NCBI RefSeq assembly: GCF_000208865.1
Contig: NC_018390.1
Coordinates: forward strand, 4,482,270 to 4,546,269
Reading direction: 5' to 3'
DNA: 64,000 nucleotides
Source of the DNA: Neospora caninum Liverpool
Lineage: Eukaryota; Apicomplexa; Conoidasida; Eucoccidiorida; Sarcocystidae
The notes beneath the pieces were generated by a model. The model made no database searches and was not told the origin of the DNA. It saw nothing but the letters and a program-made list of their open reading frames with translations. Of this stretch, positions 1 to 11,113 are shown piece after piece; the stretch's first letter is position 1, and each line of letters opens with the position of its first letter. Position numbers and translations under genes: made by a program.

Positions 1-2278
1 TTCGTGTACGGCGGTCGATAATATGCTGCAGTGCATGGAGGAAGTCGAGCTTGTTGCAGAATACTGTAGAATAGAAAATTTTAGAAGGGGCGGTTGAAAC
101 AGGATTGCCAGCAGGATCGGGTAGGATCTATAGCCAGATTGTCAGCTACAGATACATCTGTAAATGCATAAACAGACGCCAGCTACAATAATCCCACGAG
201 GGGACGAGATATGGCGGTAAAACATGTTCCTAAGGCCGTCCTCTGCGGCATAGTGGAAAGGCAATGCATGCTTTTATTTCTGTCCGAGCTCAGTTGACAG
301 CGACCATACAATTGAGATCCTTTCGGCTGCACCCAACCACCGACAAGGCCGTGTGAGATCGTCTAATAGTAAAGGCGCTCAACGAACTTGACCAAACCAG
401 ATAGTTCGNNNNNNNNNNNNNNNNNNNNNNNNNNNNNNNNNNNNNNNNNNNNNNNNNNNNNNNNNNNNNNNNNNNNNNNNNNNNNNNNNNNNNNNNNNNN
501 NNNNNNNNCCNCCCCCCCCCCCAATGTTTGGCCTCACGGAATCATCCCTTCTGCACATGAAAGCGTTTGAACTAGGCCGACCGCCCCCTTTAGTTCACCA
601 CTCAGAAGCTTTTCCCAGTCCACCGCTGTTGGTGAATAAGGCGCAGAGCTCGCCGCCTCAGATTCGAGGAAGATACTGAAAAGTGAAACAGGGAACTTTG
701 CCGAGCTCAGAAAGGGACGCTCTCTCCACAAGATTTCCGCACATCCGTTACGTATCCCATCTCAGGCCGAAACACACGGATGGGCTGCATTGGCTCTCAA
801 GTTTGAAGTGCTTTTACTAAGTTTTTTTCCGTGTCCGAAGCCTTCTAGAAGTCCGTGACTTCTTCAATGGCCAACATGGGACTGGTACGTCCGCCCTGCG
901 GATGGCTGCGCTGTTCTCAGCCGTGACGATTGTGAAGGCTAGTCCTACAGGTACGAAAACCATGATTCTTCGTTTCTTCTGAATGACGAATCCAGCGCTC
1001 ACGGATGTGCCGGCGAGCGCGGCACTGACGGATAATTACTCCTTTCGGCTTCTCTCTCGGTCTCTGCCGCTCCAAACACCCGAATTTCCACCGTGTCTCT
1101 CCTTTTTTGTCGGCTCGGCCGAGGGGGCCGAGAACGCGGCAGGTTTTTCCGTCTGTGTCTGCAAAGAAGTCAACAGCACACCCAATGCCCCTGTTTTTGC
1201 TCCATTTGCGATCAAGAAAAGAGACAACGAAGCAAATTGACGCTGTTTTCCCGCCTGAAACCGATTTCGGAAAAGGCTAGCTGCTTGCAGAGTGTGGTGA
1301 GGCCTCGCCCCCCGCTGAGCCGCCTTTGTGGCGGAGTTGAGAAAATCGCTTGCAAGACACAACTGAACAGGACATGCGGCCGTGGCGACGAAGAAACGTG
1401 AAGAGATGAAAACGACTCGACTCTAAAAAAGTAGACATTGCTTTAGGGGACGTCATGTGGAGGGGAGAAATCTTTGTACACTGTCTTGTCAAGAAACATA
1501 GAATTTTGCTGTTTAAAATATTCGGTACTTCGCTGTCCTCAAAAGCGGGGATGGTCCTCGCGGGGCGGCTAGGTCGCATACGTTGCGAGAACGCTTGGTT
1601 TGCGTTTTCCGTTGTGGCTTGCTTCACCGGTGTTTTTTTTTGTCGTTGAGTCAATCACCCAAAACGCTCCTTGGAAAGGGTACGGCTGAACGTCTCGCAG
1701 ATCTCCTTTCAACAGACACCGGCGCTCCGGTATCGGCTCACTGCTGGAGCTGCGTTGATCTGGCCGACGGACGGACATCGTTTTTCCGCCGTGTCTCTCT
1801 CCACACTGATCCTCCAAGCCTCTTTCTCGGGTTTGCGTTCGTCCCGTAGGTTCTCTGCGGGAGGACGGTGGGGCTACTCGCTCCCGTCCGTGAACCCTAG
1901 GGCCTTTCTGGCCAGGCAGTCGTTCGAATGTACGGCTTCGAGCTCGATGGCGCATCCCGGAGGAAACAAGTGTCAGCTGTGGAGAGAACCCTTTGCGGTG
2001 TCCACTAGCAAATGAGAGCCGAGATGGAAGACCGAGGGACAACCTCTGGAGACCGCCGCCCCTTCAGGTCCCGCCCGGGTCCGGGGCGTGCGTCGGTACC
2101 TCGAGCGTCTGTGGACGCCGGCGCTCCGCTTTCTGCTTCAGTGTCTCTAGGGTCGCGCTTTCCCACCTTCCACTTGAGCGAGAGTGACGGAGGAACGGCA
2201 AGAGCGGCGGCCTCTTCGCCCCCGCCTTCGTGTGCTCGGAGTCGTGCTTCCCCGAGACCTTTAGCTCCCACCCGTTTC
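1..2278. other. Upstream non-coding region of the first gene, with assembly gap
   Basis: No convincing coding sequence is visible before the ATG at 2279. Positions 409-508 are N (100 bases, the usual placeholder for a scaffold gap) with one more N at 511, followed by a C-run at 512-522 that probably stopped the assembly. The open frames here are short, overlap on both strands and resemble nothing I know. The stretch presumably holds the promoter and 5' UTR of the secreted-protein gene. An in-frame ATG at 2012 would extend that protein N-terminally by 89 residues. Confidence 0.6.
409..508. other. Assembly gap (100 N)
   Basis: One hundred consecutive N bases, plus a single N at 511 within a run of C. 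The true gap length is unknown because 100 is a conventional placeholder. Confidence 0.98.
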
Positions 2279-5200
2279 ATGATCCCTTTCGCGCACCTCC
2301 TCTTCCTTTTCGCCTTGTTCCCTTTTCCGGGGTCTAGCTTAAGTTTCAACTCTTACGATGCGTCTCCACCTCCACAGCCCCTCCCGTCCCCCCGAGAGTA
2401 CTCCACCGAGGAAGCTAAGTTTCCTCCTCCCCCGTACAGCACCGCGCCACATTCCGCATATCCGCTTCCGCCTCCAGTTGCTCCTACGTATCATGTGGGC
2501 GACTTTGTAGCGCGTGCGCCGCTGCTCGCCCCTGGCGCGACGCCCGCCGACGTCGAGGCTTTCCAGCAATTCTACCAGGCTGAAGAAACGCCTTTTGACG
2601 TTCCCCCCGCTGACCCTGTCGCCCGCCCAGTTGCAGTGCCACGTCGACGAACGTACCCTGTTCAAGACCCGTCAGCGACCCCGCCCGTGCCGAGGCAAGG
2701 CACCGGGAACGTGCGAGGAATCGGAGTGCGTAGACCGTACACAGTGCATCCGGACACGGCTGTAGCAATGCATGAGGTAGAGACTGCCCATGCTGCAAGG
2801 GTGGCTGAGCACCTCTACCCAGCGACTGCGGAGCTCTTCAGCCGGCTCGGCCAGCCTTTCCCTGTGTATACAGGCCACGAAGACAAACCTTGGTGGCAGG
2901 TGCGGGGAACGGGATACGACTACTCGCCGGATTTCTACTCAACCACCGAAAGCTTGACCAATGTGAAGGAAGACGGAGCGCGAATGGCCATCGAACTCAT
3001 TCAAGGCGCTCTTCGGGGCACTCCCGCGTACCCCGAGCAACAACTGAAGGTGCGTGAGAGAGGCAAGTTAAAAACGCGGCCCGCGGAACGCAAGGCGTTT
3101 CGCGCCGGAGTTGGCGTCTACCACTCGGGCGTTTGCTTTCAGTCGCCAAAAGAAGTTCGTTTGCTTCTTCCGGGTCAGGCATGGGTGGTGCACGCGGTAC
3201 CGGAGGAGACAGGCGCTTGGCTCGAGAGACGCGCAGCCAGGCACCGGAGGAGGCGCTGTGCGTATCCACCAAAATCTTCCGTGCAAGCCTGTGGCCGACA
3301 CGATGAGTGGTTTTCCGTGCGCCACACAGCAAACGTGACGCGGCAAACCGAGGCGGTTCCTGGGACATGTCGCGCTTCTCCGTGTCGCCGTCCTCCAACC
3401 TGCACAACCCGGAGCGGGCCCAAGCTTTTTCTCTTTGTGTTTCTGTGTTCTCCACCTTGTTCTTCCAGGTTGTGCTTATTTCCAAGCGCTACTCCGGGGA
3501 GGCGTGGGACATTGCCAGCGAGGCGCTGTTGATCCCAACTGGACATAACCCACAACTAGGTCACCTCCTTGTCGCCGTGATGTTGAACATCTCCGTCCAC
3601 GTCCAACGAAGCTGCGTTTCCCACCTTTCGGAACTGGGGCCTCAAGTGGAAGCGCGGCCGCGGGCGGAAGATCAACGGACTGTCAGACTCGTAAAGAACA
3701 GAGATCTCAACCTCCCCCTGCGCGACTTCGTCGAGCTTCGTCTCATCTTTGAGCGGGTTTCGAAGAAGGTGAGCGACACAGCCTCGGGGGGGGAGGGCCT
3801 GACGGAGCGCCTCGCGAGAAAAGAAGCGCTCTTCTCTTCCCTGTCTACACTTTCGTGAAAACAGAGAGAGCCTTGGCAGGGTATGAGGACGTGAGCGGGC
3901 TAGCCCCTTGGAAGTCCACTGAGGGGAAACACGCCTCTCTCCTCTGCGGCAGGTGTGAGGGTGCGCATGCGAGTCCATTCATGAGTCACGCGCTCAGGCG
4001 TCCCCGTGCAGAGACCAGGCTGCCCAGCACAGGTTATGGAGACAGCGTTTGGCAGTCTCCGATTCTGCAGGTGAATCCGCTCTTCGTTGAACGTGGAGAC
4101 GTTTTCTGATCTTTCGTGTCCCGCAGGAGACAGCGTGCCTTGCGGAACTGGAGGGTAGACTTGGTCAGGTGATTCCCAAGCGAATGTATCACCATCTCCC
4201 GCGAGTGTCTCTGCAGGTGAGCATCCAAGCCCAAGTCGAGTTCTCCCCTCTGCGCTGGGCTCAGGCTTCAACTCTTGACTTGGTCTGTGGGCAGATCAAA
4301 CGCAGTCTCTTCTGGAACACCTTTTCCGTGCTCCCTCGCCCCCGTGAGCGACACAGCCGGACGGACCGTCGGTGTGGCGAAGTGTTGAGACTCAGAGATC
4401 GCTTGGGGAGCTGGCTGGTACACGCACGCGAGGCGGTATCCTCTTTCCTGTCTCTCCCTCAGACGCTGCTCTTGATTCCTACACCTGACGACCGGCCGCT
4501 AGACACGTACGACGCCCCAAGCAGCGACGGCCTCGTCACGTATAACTTCGTCCAGCCTTTTCGAACGAGTGTGCTGACGCAAATCGACATAAGGAGGGAC
4601 ACAGACCTGGCTCTCGGGCAGTTGTCGTCCATGCTGGTGAAAGCGACACAGCCGGCTACTCAACAGTGCGGGATCCTCTGGACGCGCTTCACCCCCGCGT
4701 ATACGGCCTTGGTTATGGATTCTAGTGGGGCCCTCTACCACGTTCCCCTCTCGAAAAAGACGATCACTCTCCGACAGCTGCTCGCCGTTTCACAAGTCAT
4801 CCGGAGCCGGATCAATCAAGAGGTTACCGTCACGCTGAACATTTTCTTCCCTGCGCTGTTAAAATCAGAGGTGAGGCGAAGGCGCATGCTCTTGAGGTCT
4901 CCAGAACGAAATCGCGCGGCACGGGAGCGCTTCTGGTGTCGCGAAAACTGCCGGTTCGAGGGCCTGTGTGCCTTTCCGCCAGGCCCACCCGAAAATGCAT
5001 GCGTTCTAGGGAAGATTCAAATTTTTACGTAGTTTTTCGCGTGACTCACACACTAAAGAATGGATGTAACGCCGCTGAGCCCTCGGACGCCTTAAACCTA
5101 GGCAGCGTGCCGTCTCGGGGGAGATACAGAGCAGGCGCTCGCTGCACACACAAGAATTTCAGTCCGTCCACCCCCGTCCGGCCTCATTTCTCAGTTTAGC

Positions 5201-6325
5201 TTCGCCCTGCCCGATTCTAGTTCGAGACGCGGGAAGACCATGTCAAAGACTGTGTTTGGTTCCCAAACATTCGCTTTAAGGTCTCTTCCTTTGCGTCCTT
5301 GTGGAGCTGTCCTGTTTAGGCGTTGGCGGTCCACCGCTGCCGACCAGATCTGTGGAAACAGTTAGTACCTAGCTACATCCCTCTTGGAGGCTACCGACTC
5401 ACTGTCCTCGTGAACGTCGAGTGTACGGGAGTGATCAAAGTTCGCTGTAGGCGGCGGAGCTTCTCTCTCACCTTCACGAATCCGTTCACCACCGTCGCAG
5501 ACGCTCTTCTTGCTCTTCGTCCGTTCATCCGGACGGACCCCGGTGAAGCGCTTGGAAAGCGTCAGTCACAAACGTGCTTCGTCGGTTACTCTCGACTCAA
5601 AAGGAAAGAGCAGCGCGTTTTCAACATGGGGCAGCCCTGGAGAGAACTGGACGGATCAGCCTTGCTGTCAGAATTCGTGAACAAGGAAGAACCGCTTCTC
5701 CTGGCTCCAAAGGTACGCGTCCTGCGGTGCACTGGCACTTGGAAGTCCAGCAACCCATCAACTCACAGGCCTACTGATAGAAACACAGAGGCGAGAACGG
5801 GCGAACGGCAGAGAAAGCCGAAAAGGCAGGCTTCCCCTGCTTCGAGGGAACAGCATGCCGGCTTATCCTCCTGCAGTTGCGAGTGTCTCTCACAGGCGTG
5901 TGCATAAGCAGAAGTCCACATCGCCTGGCTACGTTCTCACCAGCGATAGCTCTACATCTAACAGCAGTTTTGCAAACTGGTTTGCTGCGCAGAGAGAAGA
6001 AATCTGTGGGAAGCAACACGCGCACTCCCCACACTTTCTGTCGGCCCCCAGTTCACAGATGGGCCGTCGTACCTCTCTCTTCAGTTTCACGCACCGAGGA
6101 GATTTGGAACTCTGCTTGTTCTGTGTTGCTCAGACAAGTATTTTTCGGACGGAGGCGTCGACTGCACAGACTTTCTGTGCGTCCTACTTGCCTGTCCTGG
6201 CCCAAACGCCGATCGTCGTAAGGCCGTATTTCCTCGATTTCTCGCCGGATGAGACCTTGCGCCTTCACCCTATATTTGGGGACACAGCCTTACGAATTCT
6301 CCGGTCGCCGTTCGCGCAGGAGTGA
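2279..6325 (+). CDS. Predicted secreted protein of unknown function, 7 exons, ~737 aa
   Basis: I do not recognise this family. Exons that join in frame: 2279-3049, 3469-3768, 4127-4216, 4463-4870, 5221-5280, 5320-5712 and 6134-6325 (stop TGA). Every junction is GT-AG and every intron is phase 0. The ATG at 2279 is chosen because it opens with a strong signal peptide (MIPFAHLLFLFALFPFPGSS); an in-frame ATG at 2012 would bury that hydrophobic stretch. Residues ~25-75 are Pro/Tyr-rich. The rest looks globular with no internal membrane span, and segments such as GGYRLTVLVNVE suggest beta structure. The exon 5/6 intron would be only 39 nt and ends in an in-frame TAG, so that junction is the weakest part. 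If it is not spliced the protein stops about 13 residues after exon 5. A secretory destination (dense granule, microneme, rhoptry, apicoplast or surface) is inferred from the leader only. Confidence 0.7.
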
Positions 6326-7964
6326 TCCTGGCGAACGCTTGCCGAAAGCATATATCGCCTGATTCGAAGGCAGCCAACCACGTCTCACGGCTAGCCTAGT
6401 CGACTGCCGCCAAATGATGCGAGGTAGATGTGGCGCTGAGTTGCATCGATTTGTACAGAAGAGGTTTCGGGGGCTTTTGCGGGGAAAAGCGTACGTAGTT
6501 TGGAGGGGTAGACGTCGACTGCCTTTTCGTGGCTTCCGAAAATTGGTGAAGCCCTCTCTGAGGACTACTGAACACACGCGTCGACAATGTTTTCTCTTTC
6601 ACCCCCCGTAGACTCCTGAATTAGAAATTGTTCTAGGGTGTTTTCGTGATGGTTTTTGACGCGGCTGCGTTGAAGTGTGCACGACACCTACCATCCCCTG
6701 AGTAAAGATATTTCACCCTTGATACCTTTGTTCATGTGCCAAGCATGACCGGTGTAGTACGCACCGGATGAAGTGCATCGATTGCATGGAAGCCGCGAAA
6801 CATCGAAGAGTTAACGTGTCTTTCCTCATCAGTGCCCGAAACCTGGCACTCGCATCATCGGCTAGTACGCGCTCGGGAGTTTCCGAAAACACTCTGATTA
6901 AAGAATCCCAAGATAGCACCAACAATGACATGACTGAAATGTATGCCAGTAATTATAAATAGACCATTACCAGATCCATTATCGTTAATATAAATAGATA
7001 GACCTAAGTATTCCGTACAGACTAACATCAGGACGGAGACTACCAAAGTGAACATCCTGATATTCGTACAGCTCTTTCCGGGCGGTGCTACGCGCTGCAG
7101 AAACGGTGGCGACCGTCCCGCTACTTGAGAACGAAGGCAGAAAGATGCTTCTCCGAGACAAGAAGATTTCGGGAAAAAGTTAAGAAGCACCGGTTGAGAG
7201 GCTGGTGTGTTAGCCCAGATAATCGACACCTGGCGCGCTAGGCAGTGAAGAGAACGGGTATATTGAAGTCCAAAACACCCCTCGTCGTCCGTCATACATT
7301 GGTATTCCCTAGCGAGGGTAGGGAGGAATATCGCTTGGACACCGGATTCAATCAGCGTTGGCTGCGTTTATCAAAGCTACTCCTTCGGTTCATGTGTCAG
7401 CATTCCACGGCTACTGGAACCTTCCAGGCAGAGTGCTTCGAAAACGTCCACACGTTTACACCTTATGATCAAGTCCCACAGATCACGTGTTTCTAGGATC
7501 GAAGCTGGAAAGCATTTGACTCGAACGACTTAACTTTGTTCTGGTTCCAGCATCTCTTCGATGCCTCGCGCGCTTAGTGTGGACCGTCACCAACAGGAAC
7601 GCTTGCTTACAGACGTCACCGTTTGTACGCAGCTGTGGAAATCCATTCTTGCTTATTAGCAAAAATACGACCAAGGGAAAATGGTGCTGGACTCGACTAA
7701 AAATCAAACATCGATGCTTCAAAGTTGCTTCCTGAGTTCGGGTTTGTCGTCACCCATTTCCGCCGGAAGGCGAGCATTCTCGCCTCCAACCTTTCGTTTC
7801 GATGATGTCGCCTGCAAACCGAGCCCATTTTCCGTTCCTCGCCCCTTCGCCTGCGTTGCATCCCTACATAAAGTGGTTTGTGGGTGATTCATTGATTTTC
7901 CCATGCCTTCAACGGTCTTCGCATTGATGTGACAACTGCAGAGACTTGGAGGCTGTCGAACAAG
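6326..7964. other. Intergenic region between the first two genes
   Basis: No gene is visible. It should contain the 3' UTR of the upstream gene and the promoter of the downstream one. Its one recognisable content is a fragment of mitochondrial cox3 in reverse orientation at 6885-7055, listed separately. Flanking sequence to about 7500 has an unusual texture and might hold other organellar fragments, but I could not identify any. Confidence 0.6.
6885..7055 (-). pseudogene. cox3: Nuclear mitochondrial insert: internal fragment of cytochrome c oxidase subunit III
   Basis: On the minus strand 57 codons read as a hydrophobic membrane segment followed by a typical COX3 helix. The diagnostic stretch GNGLFIITGIHFSHVIVGAI corresponds to the conserved FxxTGFHxxHVxxG motif of COX3. 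The block is AT-rich, unlike its GC-rich surroundings, and homology ends abruptly on both sides where composition changes. There is no start, stop or splice context for a gene. Nuclear genomes of Toxoplasma and relatives are known to carry very many short mitochondrial fragments, so this is read as a non-functional NUMT. The frame is undisturbed, which suggests a fairly recent insertion. Confidence 0.85.
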
Positions 7965-9914
7965 ATGTTTGAAAGCAGCGAATATGAATCGATTGGTCAA
8001 GTTTCCACGAGTTCGCATCGTAAGGCCACACCGCCGCTGCGGCTTTGGTTTGTTGTCGCGTTTGTTGTCGCAAGTAATCTAGTTTTTGGCTGTCTGTTCT
8101 CCGTGGCCTCGTGGGCGAGTGTAGCCCCAGCACGGCCTCCGCCAGGTGTCGCCTTTCCAGGCGGTTTCCCAAACCAGCATCCAGTCATTCGGGTAGGTGG
8201 AGGAACTTCAATTTCCAAGCTTCAGCGGCCGCCGGCAATGGCCATCGTAGGTCCCCAGTTGCAGGCAGGAGCTCTGAGCCATCTGGACAATGTCGCCACA
8301 CTCTCTTCCACTCTTCTACGAGGAGGCGATGGGAGCCGCTCAGCCACTGGGCTTCCTGCTCCTAACGGCCAGTCGCCGACCAGTACTAACGCCCCGATGT
8401 ACGTTCTTGCTCCGCCGTTGCCGTTTGAGCAAGGGCGGCTGGACCCCGCCCGTAACCACATGCGCTACTATGCTGATTTTCCCTTCTCCGCGAAAGATGT
8501 TCCTCAGTTCGAAGGGAGACTATCCAGTTCGCCGATGATCCAAGCGGGTGACTGGCTAGCCACCAGAGAAAGCAACGTCCAACGGCACTCTTTAAGCGAC
8601 GATGCCCCGGCATTCGAGTTACATCCGCGAGTGGAGGTGGCGAGGCAAGGAGCCAAGGACGGCCCCAGTGACTTCCGTCAAGGGCGAGAAAACCGGAAAG
8701 TTGTCCCTAAGTTGGTTGTGACCACAGTCGCAGGCGATTCGGAGGAAGGCCCCGGAGGAGCGACAGAGAATGCGACGACGGACGACACCGCTTTTGCTGC
8801 ACTCGCCCCTCGTTCGGCTCGAGAGCGTGCAAGGGATGACAAAAGAAACGAAACAGAACTCACCCTCTCAAGTGACAAGGACGTTGGGCCAACTGTGCAC
8901 GATCCTGAGGGCATTTGGACTTCAAACGACAGAACCGATCCTTCATCCGTTGGAGCGAGCCTTGCCTCCGCAGCCAGTGCCTCAGCACGTCAGAACGACA
9001 TCGGTGCGTGGACATGGGTTCGACGTCGATGCGCCGGGAGTTAGCAGGCGCCTCTTTTTTGGTGAAGAACTGCCATCTGGCCACAGTGCAAAGCAGCATT
9101 CAGGGGGCCTTCACCTTGTCGTCTGATCTTTGTGCTCCGCGTGGTCGTTGCATGTCGGCAAGCGCTGCGATGCGCCGCTGCCGTCTCTCACCCGCTTACA
9201 CTTTCAGAAAAAGAAAACACAACTTGGGAGGTCGATGGCCCGCTTCGTGAACACGTTTCTCTGTCTCGTAGCTTCCAAGGTTATATCCTCCAGGGTGCGA
9301 ATGTTTATTTTCCTCTTCGGCGTTCGGTCTGTCTACACACCGAGATGCTCTGAGGTGTTTGGCGATGCTTGTAATTCCTCCAAGGCACTGTGTCCGAGCT
9401 TCGGTGTGTAACGTTCACTGTCAGTGCTGCGCCACTGCTAAAGATTCCAGAGAGAGTGGAGGGAGCATCGATTTCCCATGGTGTGCGTGGCCCAGTGTTG
9501 TTGCTGTTTGCAGGCCCCGCTCAGGAGGTGGTATGTCCAATTCATTTCACCGTCCCTCAACTCTGTTTCTCTGACCTGGACTGCCCTCTCCCCGACCCTG
9601 ACCAAGACGGCCTTTACATTTGCTCGACACTGACGCCACGTATCGAAGGCATCCCTGGCGTCTGCCGTCTAACGTGTGACGGCTCTCCAACTTTCCCCTG
9701 TCCAGTTGGCCAGGTTTGCTCCGCTTCGATGGACGTTGCCGTGTGCGTCGAATTCTGTCCCCCAGACGGCAATCCTCCGTGTGATCGTGTCTCGTGTGGT
9801 CCTCTTGAGTACTGCACAAGGAACTGGTGCAGAACTCAGGGCGCATTACTGGATCCCTCACTTTGCGTGCCGCCTTTTAGCCAAAGCGAAGAAGAGTTCT
9901 TTTGCACAAGCTAA
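7965..9914 (+). CDS. Predicted single-pass membrane protein with Cys-rich C-terminal domain, 2 exons, 479 aa
   Basis: Not a family I recognise. Exon 1 is 7965-9003 and exon 2 is 9514-9914 (stop TAA). They join in phase 1 across a GT-AG intron, the split codon making Gly. After ~24 polar residues comes one hydrophobic segment (WFVVAFVVASNLVFGCLFSV), read as a signal anchor (type II) or an uncleaved leader. A long middle part rich in Ala, Pro, Arg, Asp and Ser looks disordered. Exon 2 is different: about 16 cysteines in 130 residues, many in CxxxC-like spacings, typical of a disulfide-stabilised extracellular domain resembling EGF or other small Cys modules without matching one. A 480-codon continuous frame broken by a single phase-consistent intron supports a real gene. 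Location at the surface or in the secretory pathway is inferred. Confidence 0.7.
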
Positions 9915-11113
9915 AACCAATAGGAACCTATGCGTGCGACTCCGTTGCGGAGTCCCGTGAAAACACTGTTTTGCAATGGAGACGTGCGTGTGCACGGACG
10001 AACACAACACGCGCGCGAGATTCTGGATTGTGCTTGTCGCAAGGTAGATCCTCGATACCCGCTCAGCCGGCAGATGTGTGAAGAAACAACGTGCGCGCGC
10101 GTGCGTGTGTGGGCATATGAATGGACATGAAAACGTGTGTGTCTCTCCATAAAGAAAAGAGGGGTTTTGTGACCTGCTCGTTTTAGGGGTCTGCAAAACT
10201 CCGAGTTTGTTCCACGGGCAAAATGATACCGATCGACGACTCTGTTAGAAAACGCTTGGGGCAGAAAACAGCTTCAGAAACCGCCGCTCTATCGATCTCC
10301 GTATAACGAAACACAAATCCGACAGTGGGGAGTCAAAACGAACATCCGGTCTCTCAGTCGTCCGTTGGGGCCTGGGAAGAGAGGCAGCAGTGGCGTGCCC
10401 CCGTCTGCCTAACAAGCGGCCGTCCGTTCTTCGGCTTTGTTCCTTCATTCAACGCACATGGACGATTTTTTCTTGGCAAACGTTCGAACGACCCACGACA
10501 CACAAGCTTCCAAGCTTTTTGTTGCTTCTGCGCACATGCCACTCCTCTTTTGAGCTCGTCTCCGCTTGACACTCTCTGCTCCTCTCATCGGTACCCAGTT
10601 TTTTAGTCGTTCCGGAACAGCCTCTTCCATCCATCTCTCCGCGATACACCGCGCCCTCATGCGCATTTTGCGCATAGAGAGGCGCTCTAGCTGTTTAGCT
10701 GTGTTTCCACACCATTTTCACCGGACTCTCGACTGCAAAAGCGCCCCTATACGGAAGATGCTCTTCCGCTTCACGTACAGTGGAAAACTGGGCGACAGCC
10801 CCATGCACGTTCGTGCGCCTGTCCTCTCGCACCGACCCAGACACCGAAAGGAGAAAGAGGACGGCACTCGGTATATATAGGGCATGGCCCGAGGAAACTT
10901 CCAAACGCGTTTTCCGGCAACAGAAATTAACCCGGCGGTTCCCATGTATTTAGAGTCTGCCTCCCCCACTGTGGGCAGATTCGAGAACGTCCCAAAAACA
11001 CCCATTTGCCGGTTTAAGCGCCTTTTACGCGGTTCCACAGGCGACGTCGCGCTGCATCAGAAATAGCCTTTCATAGTCGAAATACACCCTCCTGTGTGGC
11101 GTTCCCTGTTCTT
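9915..11113. other. Convergent intergenic region (3' UTRs)
   Basis: Lies between the stop codons of the Cys-rich protein (+) and V-ATPase subunit E (-). No further coding sequence is visible; it probably holds both 3' UTRs. A short alternating stretch of GCGC/GTGT around 10085-10115 is the only notable simple sequence. Confidence 0.55.

Noticed and set aside
2012..2278. In-frame N-terminal extension of the first gene
   Set aside because: Would place the strong signal peptide 90 residues inside the protein; kept only as an alternative start.
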